This document shows positions 20,545 to 26,643 of a stretch of DNA of 26,643 nt, piece after piece; positions within the stretch are counted from its first letter, which is position 1; each line of letters starts with the position of its first letter. The stretch is from Apostichopus parvimensis (lineage: Eukaryota; Echinodermata; Holothuroidea; Aspidochirotida; Stichopodidae). Where the stretch lies: positions 1 to 26,643 of the forward strand of contig KN894143.1 in the NCBI GenBank assembly GCA_000934455.1, given 5' to 3'. Position numbers and translations under genes: made by a program. The notes beneath the pieces are model-generated. The model had not been told where the DNA came from, made no database searches, and worked only from the letters and a program-made list of their open reading frames with translations.

Positions 20545-20658
20545 ATTACCATATGGCTATAAATATTCATGAGTGGACAGGTATTACCATATAGCTATAA
20601 ATATTTATGAGTGGACAGGTAGTACCATATAGCTATAAATATTCATGAGTGGACAGGT
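20545..20658. repeat. Minisatellite, three exact-length 38-bp units
   Basis: Units at 20545, 20583 and 20621 each contain CTATAAATATT.ATGAG and end GTGGACAGGT, with very few differences. Each therefore carries a TATA-box-like word. Confidence 0.93.
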
Positions 20659-20699
20659 CTCACAATGAATAAGGAGAAATAATCTTTAATTTCTACAAT

Positions 20700-20994
20700 T
20701 TAGCTAGTCTTTGGTCAAATAGCTTGATTTATCCTTCGAAGTTTGTCATGGTTCTAACTTATATTTATCCGCATTTTGGTTGTCTTTTCGACGTGGCCAG
20801 GTTGGAGGGCTAAATGCAACAGCGTTTCTGAGTGTAAGTGTGCAGCAGGGTCCCATGATTGTGTGTGGCCTAATACCACACTGAAGTCAATGGGAAAATC
20901 TAGCCTAACTATAGTGCACAGGCTTCGTGAATGTCAAAGTGCCATTCGCGGTAAATGATGAGCGTTCCTAACTCCCAACCTACTCGCAAGGGTA
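20700..20994 (+). promoter_or_regulatory. Probable 5' flank or 5' UTR of gene 2
   Basis: This stretch is relatively CpG-rich compared with its neighbours and lies directly upstream of the first ATG of gene 2. It contains a donor-like GCG|GTAAATG near 20951 that could end a non-coding first exon. An open frame with five Cys (20776-20958) has no ATG start and is not called as a gene. No TATA box is evident closer than the TATAAATAT units at 20545-20658. Confidence 0.25.
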
Positions 20995-21025
20995 ATGTCA
21001 ATGACTTACTCTCGCACACTACAAG
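20995..21025 (+). CDS. Gene 2 exon 1 (residues 1-10)
   Basis: A short first coding exon MSMTYSRTLQ ends CAAG|GTATGTGT. The one-base overhang G joins GC at the start of exon 2 to make Gly11. A reading without this splice stays open to 21121 and passes another donor-like GGA|GTAAGT at 21105. That site would give a 44-nt intron out of phase with exon 2, so it is not preferred. Exon 1 is too short to be certain from sequence alone. Confidence 0.42.
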
Positions 21026-21827
21026 GTATGTGTCACACGGCCCAGCGCGGGAAGATTGCTGATGTACTGAATATTAATGTTATTGGCAGTTTCGTTGAGG
21101 ACGGAGTAAGTTTATATGTTGGGTGAGGGGGGAGCCGGGGGCTTTTCAGGCCACCAAATGGAGATGGTGGACTCGGCCTTGGCGAGATATGGGAGCAGGC
21201 TGTCCACTGCCCTTATCGACAAGGGTGTGCAGCTTTGGCTGTCCTTGACGACGGCAGAGGGCCGTCTGTGGTTGTCTCAGCTCCTAAGCTACCGGGGCAA
21301 CCTCAAGGCCAACATCATGACCTTTGTGGGGGCAAGGCTGATGGATCAGTTTATCGGTATGTGAGATATCACTTTACATTGACTAACCTACTGTAGCTGA
21401 AAGATGCTAGTTATTTATTTATTTATACATTATACAGATTATAACTGTCTAGAAATTCTGATATTCATCCTGCCACAGTATTTATTCTGTTGAATAAATT
21501 TGGTTTTGTTCTTTCTTTGTCTTAACATTAATACAACATCTCGATGAATAGTTTATCACACGTTACTTTTTTATTCTTACCTTTTTTTAAGAAAAAAATG
21601 CTTTTCTTTCAATGAAATGAAACTTTACTATGTTAGAGGAACGAGGGAGCGACAGCTCGGAGACTTCGTACGAATCGAACAGCGACGACCAAGACAAAGG
21701 CGACCAAGATGATGACAAAGACCATGACGAAGTTGAGAAGATCCCAAAGACAAAGGAGACGGAGAAGTATGAATCAGAGGATGAATCAGACGGTCTCATC
21801 ATCATTGAAGATGAGCAGGACTTACCA
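20995..21827 (+). CDS. Gene 2, 5' three exons: small helical domain plus acidic tail (partial, 143 aa seen)
   Basis: Joined exons are 20995-21025, 21150-21356 and 21637-21827, and both junctions are phase 1. The ATG is the first after in-frame TGA codons at 20956 and 20959. Residues 14-79 form a compact, probably alpha-helical region rich in Leu and Trp (MVDSALARYGSRL, GVQLWLSLTTAEGRLWLSQL). From residue 80 the chain is strongly acidic: 27 of 64 residues are Asp or Glu, with SDSSE and DEDES-type acidic serine sites. It ends with LIII followed by EDE (133-139), a classic SUMO-interaction-motif shape. I do not recognise the family. A nuclear or adaptor role would be a guess. The last donor (CCA|GTGAGTG) is in phase 0, so further exons must follow, and I could not place them. 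Exon 2 is much more GC-rich than its surroundings. Confidence 0.55.
21150..21356 (+). CDS. Gene 2 exon 2 (residues 11-79)
   Basis: The acceptor is GGGGGCTTTTCAG| and the donor ATCG|GTATGTGAG. The open frame, high GC content and codon regularity support coding. The 3' 25 bp of this exon and about 135 bp of the next intron recur at 26441-26607 with the donor GT changed to CT. Confidence 0.6.
21637..21827 (+). CDS. Gene 2 exon 3 (residues 80-143, acidic tail)
   Basis: The acceptor TTTACTATGTTAG| restores Glu80 with the carried G. The donor is TTACCA|GTGAGTG. The peptide is almost all Asp, Glu, Ser and Lys, for example DQDDDKDHDEVEK, and ends SDGLIIIEDEQDLP. Such composition often marks disordered linkers in nuclear or signalling proteins (inference). 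Confidence 0.58.
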
Positions 21828-23155
21828 GTGAGTGCTTTTTTTAAACTATCACTGAGTCAAACACCATTTACTTGTATTAAAATCTGGAAACTTTCAGAAA
21901 TTCATCAAAAATGATATGTAATACATAGTTCAGTTGTATTGTCAGTTTCTTGATTGGGGGAGGGGAGCAGAATTTTTGGGAGAGACTTTGAACAACTTTT
22001 GGGACTAAAACACATGTTCTTTGCCATTCGGACTGACAAGCTTTCCTAATCTCAAGCATGAATGGTATCAGGCAGATTTCACAGTAATGGGGTCCAATTA
22101 ATCTTTTCAAATATGAGTTGAGGTAATGCAACATATTCAATTTAAAAAAAATTGTGATACCAGAATTATGCAGTTATATGGTTGTAGAAATAAAAAAAAT
22201 AATGATCTTTATGTGGTGTCTTTTTTTATCTGTGTCTGAAGTATTTTTATTAAGTGGAACTATACATTGTGGACGGAATAGGTTCCCATATGTTTATACA
22301 CCTCAATTTCTTGAGGCCTCCCTTGTTAAATGACCCACCCCTTCAAATATTGTCCACCATTTTTTAAAACAGGATAGTGGAACAAAACAAAAAATAGTTA
22401 GTTTTGGTTCTAATCCCCATTCAATTTTCTCTAATCAGACATGGAAATTCTTTACCTTGAACTTCTAAAATTCTGTCCAATTTGTGATCAAATGTATATC
22501 TATCATTTCCTTCAAAACAAGGAAACAAATTCTCCCGTCAGTCAATGTGATTACAACATTGGTAATCGCCCGTTATCATCTTGTCCAAAACATGGCAGTA
22601 ATTGTAAAAATGTGTGAGTTATAAGCAATCTTTGATGTCGAACGTTATGTCTGTCCAAACTTCCATGTCACGTTCGCTCGATCACCAAAGAAACTTCATT
22701 GAAGGTGAACGAACTTATCGTCATCAATGTTCTGTTATCGCACGATTATTTAGTCTGTATGAAGTCAGTCTTCAATTGTGTTAGGCCAAACATTTTCGTA
22801 AGTACAAAACGTAACGAAAAAATCACATTTTGACAACTTCCGTCCAACTGCGTGACGTTCGATTTACCGTTACGTTGAATTGAAAAACAAGCTCGAAAAA
22901 TTGCATCAGGACCTGTTTCATTGTGCAAACTCCTCTCAGCCAACATGAAGCGGTATGGAAACAAGTTACAAAAGCCCTGGACGCTGAAATGAGGTCTGAA
23001 TAGAGAAAGAAAAGGCTGATGCTTGTTTAATTGCTTCATTCTTATATTAATTAATTATTCATAATGTCAAACACTATGTGAAGTGGCTGAAAATACCCTA
23101 CCAATACAGATTTTACAAGGTTGTACATCTTTAGGCACTTCATAGACATCCAGTC
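21828..23155. other. Intron 3 of gene 2 or intergenic; no exon placed
   Basis: The next exon must begin in phase 0 after a valid acceptor. I found no acidic or otherwise matching continuation. Minus-strand frames at 21877-22140 and 22746-23039 are unrecognised. Confidence 0.4.
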
Positions 23156-24307
23156 ATGGACTCACTCATTCCTGAGATTCCTGCCTCACCAGTCAATAAA
23201 GACTCATCCTTCTCCTACATACCGTGTGGGCAAAGAACTCCTACCAAAAGGAACGACAACAGGATCGAGCTGAAAGAGGATACCTACAAGAAGGTCAGAA
23301 GCCACGCAGATGCGCTGAAGGAGCTCCAGTCAAGTCTCATCGTTCTCACTAAAGAGATTTCCCGGATAGACGGCGATAAAAACGCTACCTATCACCAACT
23401 CAAGGTTCAGAGAAACCCACCCAGATTCCCGGCGCAACTGAACCACTCGGAGGAGTTTACTGATTCCTGGAATCAAGTACTCCAACGAGCAGGCAGGAAC
23501 CTTTGCAGAGTCTGGAGAGACGAGTTATCCCGCCAAGCTAAAAGGCAACGGGACAGGTTTCTTGAAAAGAGATCTAGAGCAGAGACGGACTTAGAGTCAA
23601 CATTGGAAGCTCCAGAGGCACACCAGCTTTTGAAGACCATCCTCCAGAAGTCAGCCAATAGAGAGGAGACCAGAGTGTCACGCCGACTAAAGGCCAAGAA
23701 TCGAAAGCAACCTTATAAAAGGTAGAAGTAGGAGTTTGCTCGAGAAAAACGGCCCTTTTTCCTCTCCTCCAACATGCAAAATGTACTTTCTCTCTACGTC
23801 TCTCATCGTCATCTAATAGACGCAAATATGTCCGATCAGTGAAAGCTAATAAAAGCTCCGAAAAATTCCGCACCACCAACAGGGAGCTACAGACTATACG
23901 TAGTCACTCAAAAGCCCAAAATCTTCGAAAAGAAGCAGAAACACTAAAAAAGTTTGTAAAGAACCTATCAGACAGAAACATGTCCAATATAGAGTTTATT
24001 GCGCCGGGAAAAGGTCTCGAAGTTCATAGCAACTCCAGAAAAACCTAAACGAAGTGATCTTCTCAAGTCGTTGAAAGACCTAAAAAGAAAAATGAGAATC
24101 CGCTTCATCATGCAAAACAAAAAGCAAAAAGGGCTTACAAAATTCCGTCTCCCCTCTACATGGTCACCTAACATGACTTTTAGTAAAAACCTAGAGGACT
24201 ACTTGGAAGCAACACAAACCGAAATGGCACGTGTTACTATCCGAAACGCCAATAGCAACACGCACAAAGCAGAGCTTTTTGCACTAAAGGGCAGTTCCGT
24301 AAACTAG
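23156..24307 (+). pseudogene. Truncated, frameshifted retroelement ORF, probably Penelope-like element N-terminal part
   Basis: The first block (23156-23725, 189 aa from ATG) is basic and helical: MDSLIPEIPASPVN, then VWRDELSRQAKRQRDRFLEK, ending at TAG. A second frame (about 23803-24015) reads SSSSNRRKYVRS, then LKKFVKNLSDRNMSN and KGL. A third (about 24012-24304) reads KFIATPEKPKRSDLLKSL, then RKMRIRF, KFRLPSTWSPN and LEDYLEATQ. The order NLS..., KGLxFxxTPxxP, RxxRxxF, SxWxPN, LExYL is what I know from the region before the reverse transcriptase of Penelope-like elements. One extra base near 24015 breaks the frame between KGL and KFIATP. The ORF stops at 24305, just where the RT domain should begin, so the copy cannot encode RT. 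No GIY-YIG domain or pLTRs were found. The family call is from motif memory only. Confidence 0.55.
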
Positions 24308-25801
24308 TAAACCTTTTCACCCAAAATTAAAAAACGTTGAATCATTACATGTAGGGTATCAGATGAAAGCTAAAACTATGGAATTTCATAATATTTAGCT
24401 AATTTTCATAGAACACATTGTTTTCAGACAGATAGGTGTGTATTAGTCAACCGAAAAAATCTCAAACTTGCTTCACAAAAATGACCCCAAAACAAAATGC
24501 CTATTTTTGCCTGTGTATCTCCAGAGGAAAAAATATTCTAAAATTGCTAAAGTGATATTATATATAGATTCAATTAACAAACAGATAAAGTTGCAGGGAT
24601 TTTCAGTTTTCTGAGAATAATTTTTTCACAAATGTCACTTGTCATGTGTACGTCCGTCACAGAAAAATCACATTTTTTAAAATTTCATACAGAAGAAAGT
24701 ACCCAGATTTCAAGACATCTACAATTCAATGCACATTTTGAACACTCAATAACTACATGATGTGCCTTCAATCCCTTAGATTTTATTTTTTCAGAAAATG
24801 CTGTGACAGACGTACGTATTTCCGTCACATTATTTTTGTTTAGATAAACAATGTATTTTAACATATTCATCACTACATTACCTCTGAATTTAATAATCAA
24901 ACCCATTTAGTCATTAACAGAGACATTAGGTAGTTTTGTGGTTGTTTCATTAGCATAAATGTAGTGGTATGCAAACACTGCATATATTACAGTGTCAACT
25001 AGCATATATTCGTGTTATTGGTTAGCACTTGGAAAGATATCAAAGAAATGGCATGGTATTGAACCACATGTACAGTACAGTATGCTATTGTCTACAATGA
25101 TATAACACTTTCATCTAAACATTAGAAAACACACAGAGGGGATCCGATTGAATCATATCCCCTGCTTGAGATCAACATCCTAGTGTAAATACTATCCTAC
25201 TCGGGGTCAGACCACGACATGTTGGTCCCCTGTTCTGGGGGATATCAGTTCCAGAGTGTGAACACTCGGGGGACCAAGGTGACCTGAGATCAAGGCAAAC
25301 GAACTACATAACACTATGCCTGTTCCACGCACCATTAGGCAAAATTACCATGGACATATATGGAACTATTAGCTACAAACTATTTGATTGTGTAAAACAT
25401 TGTTTCTTTGTAGTTCTGCCATTTACTCTTCCCTCTGACCATGAGGTTTCCTTTCGATATCCATCCTATTTATTACAATGTGTTCAACCAGTTTTGAGTA
25501 AAATAATAAATCAGTTTTGGAAGGAAGATTGTCAGAGAGTCATCGAGAACTGTTATTGCAATTGTTAGTATTTTTTTACTGCTGTAGTATGCATGTTATT
25601 ATTTGATGTAATTTGTTCTATATTTGCTTTAGGTTCATTACCTTTTGTGGTGGGTTTCAGGTATCATTATGTGGAAGAAAAGTTAATTTTGAAACCACAT
25701 GTGCATTTTATGTGTTGGTAGACAGAGTTACCAGATGGTTCTTCCTTAACTTCACAGTGTTTGTGTGTATTACTTTTATACATATTTCATAGTTGCTATA
25801 C
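24308..25801. other. Spacer downstream of the retroelement remnant
   Basis: It contains the CGTACGT dyads and, at about 25219-25278, inverted words TTGGTCCCC/GGGGGACCAA. A 72-codon frame at 25350-25568 has no recognisable family. Confidence 0.4.
24802..24829. repeat. Imperfect 28-bp dyad with CGTACGT
   Basis: TGTGAC...GTCACA arms flank ACGTACGT. A related GTACGTCCGTCACAG word occurs at about 24648-24662. Function unknown. Confidence 0.35.
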
Positions 25802-25930
25802 TAACCAAGGGTGTGCCTCTGTATCTCTTTATCTTGACATTAGATATTTAAGAACTATTGCCAGTAAATGCTCTCATAGCTATACAGCAGTACTGCTGAA
25901 TAGCTATTTGTAGTATGCACACCCTGGTTA
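25802..25930. mobile_element. Small foldback element candidate
   Basis: TAACCAAGGGTGTGC (25802-25816) pairs with GCACACCCTGGTTA (25917-25930). In between, 25878-25905 is a 28-bp palindrome around AGTACT with one mismatched pair. No convincing TSD. Confidence 0.45.
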
Positions 25931-26440
25931 ACACTGACTTCTTTCTCCCACTTTCACCTCAATCTTGAATCTATACATTGCATGCAGAAGTTGGTGACAT
26001 TCATCTATATTAGAAATTTGCCATACACTTTGTGCATTCACACTTTTGTGAGAGTCACCATACAAATATTGAACTTCCTGTTCATTGACTCAGAGTGGGC
26101 AATCAGAGCTGGAGCATGAGTGCAAGTGCAAACACTATAGGAGATTTTGGTATAACATATTTGCGGTTAAATTGTCAACACAGGACCAAGAACAGGGGAT
26201 CCAATGTGAACACAGCCTAAGAGCTCCTGAAACAATGCAACATACTGTATCACACATCTGAAAGTGAAAGAAAAATGGTTTGGTGCTCATACCATCTTAA
26301 TGTTAATAAAGACCCATCATTCTGACCCACTAGAGAACTTCAACACCATAGGGGTCTAACATCTGTATTGTTTGAAATGATGCACACAAAATTTAAATGA
26401 GCTTACCATTATCATTTCAAGTGATGATTTGCATATAACT
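25931..26440. other. No recognised feature
   Basis: AT-rich spacer up to the gene 2 fragment copy. Confidence 0.5.
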
Positions 26441-26607
26441 GCAAGGCTGATGGGTCAGTTTATCGCTATGTGAGATATCACTTTACATTGACTTAAAGAT
26501 GCTAGTTAATGATTGATTTTGTTAGTTATTTATTTATTTATACATTATACAGATTATAACTGTCTAGAAATTCTGATATTCATCCTGCCGCAGGATTTAT
26601 TCTGTTG
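26441..26607 (+). pseudogene. Partial copy of gene 2 exon 2/intron 2 boundary
   Basis: It matches 21332-21492: the last 25 bp of exon 2 (GCAAGGCTGATGG.TCAG) and about 135 bp of intron 2, including CTAGAAATTCTGATATTC. Small indels are present. The donor GGTATGTGAG is GCTATGTGAG here, so it could not splice. No upstream exon sequence precedes it. Confidence 0.85.
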
Positions 26608-26643
26608 GATCCCAGTGGAATTGTTACTTTTCACAATTTGCTA

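Noticed and set aside
21105..21149. 44-nt intron in gene 2 using the GTAAGT at 21106
   Set aside because: It is too short for a typical animal intron and puts exon 2 in a frame that soon meets a stop.
22746..23039. 97-codon minus-strand ATG frame
   Set aside because: No recognisable domain or repeat structure and no splice context. It is within the length expected by chance in a window this size.
23473..23879. Minus-strand frames opposite the retroelement ORF
   Set aside because: They are shadows of the plus-strand 189-codon ORF, which has the clearer protein character.
22600..24900. Hammerhead ribozyme expected near Penelope-like elements
   Set aside because: I looked for a CTGATGA core with a matching GAAA on either side and found no convincing pair.
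25350..25568. 72-codon frame after a TTTCTTTGTAG acceptor-like site
   Set aside because: No resemblance to the gene 2 tail, no donor of good quality, and no known domain.

Overview
This window looks like nuclear DNA of an intron-rich, AT-rich animal. Coding exons are short, introns have GT-AG ends, and the spacer is packed with small non-autonomous DNA transposons, minisatellites and decayed retroelements. This fits a marine invertebrate, perhaps a non-chordate deuterostome such as an echinoderm; that guess rests on general texture only. There are no bacterial-style operons, rRNA, tRNA or CRISPR arrays that I can see. One scaffold gap (Ns) lies at 14645-14934.

Region 1 (1-9.8 kb) holds the best-supported gene, on the + strand. 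Five exons (1258-1317, 5875-6064, 6916-7034, 8037-8107, 9053-9233) join with perfect phase agreement into a predicted 206-residue single-pass type II membrane protein. Its ectodomain has the length and helix/strand order of one SEA domain and then stops. Each of its four introns carries at least one mobile-element insertion: a 393-bp hAT with 8-bp target duplications, a 360-bp TTAA-flanked element nested in a 61-bp minisatellite, a minus-strand non-LTR retrotransposon remnant, and three short CAGG-ended elements with 5-6 bp target duplications.

Region 2 (9.8-20.9 kb) has no convincing protein-coding gene. It holds two more copies of the TTAA element, G-rich and AT-rich simple repeats, and a duplicated 372-bp block on both sides of the gap. 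One copy of that block carries a hAT insertion and the other keeps the empty site. It also holds a duplicated TATA-plus-pyrimidine promoter-like segment, a 554-bp element with 6-bp target duplications, a CR1/L2-like reverse-transcriptase remnant and several tandem repeats.

Region 3 (20.9-26.6 kb) contains the 5' part of a second + strand gene. Three phase-compatible exons (20995-21025, 21150-21356, 21637-21827) encode 143 residues: a short helical domain, then a strongly acidic tail with a SUMO-interaction-like motif. The gene must continue beyond what I can identify. Downstream lies a frameshifted, 3'-truncated retroelement ORF (23156-24307) that I read as the N-terminal part of a Penelope-like element. 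At the right edge (26441-26607) is a partial second copy of the gene-2 exon-2/intron-2 boundary, with its splice donor destroyed.

No functional link between the two genes is evident. Product names rest on reading motifs by eye, with no database search.
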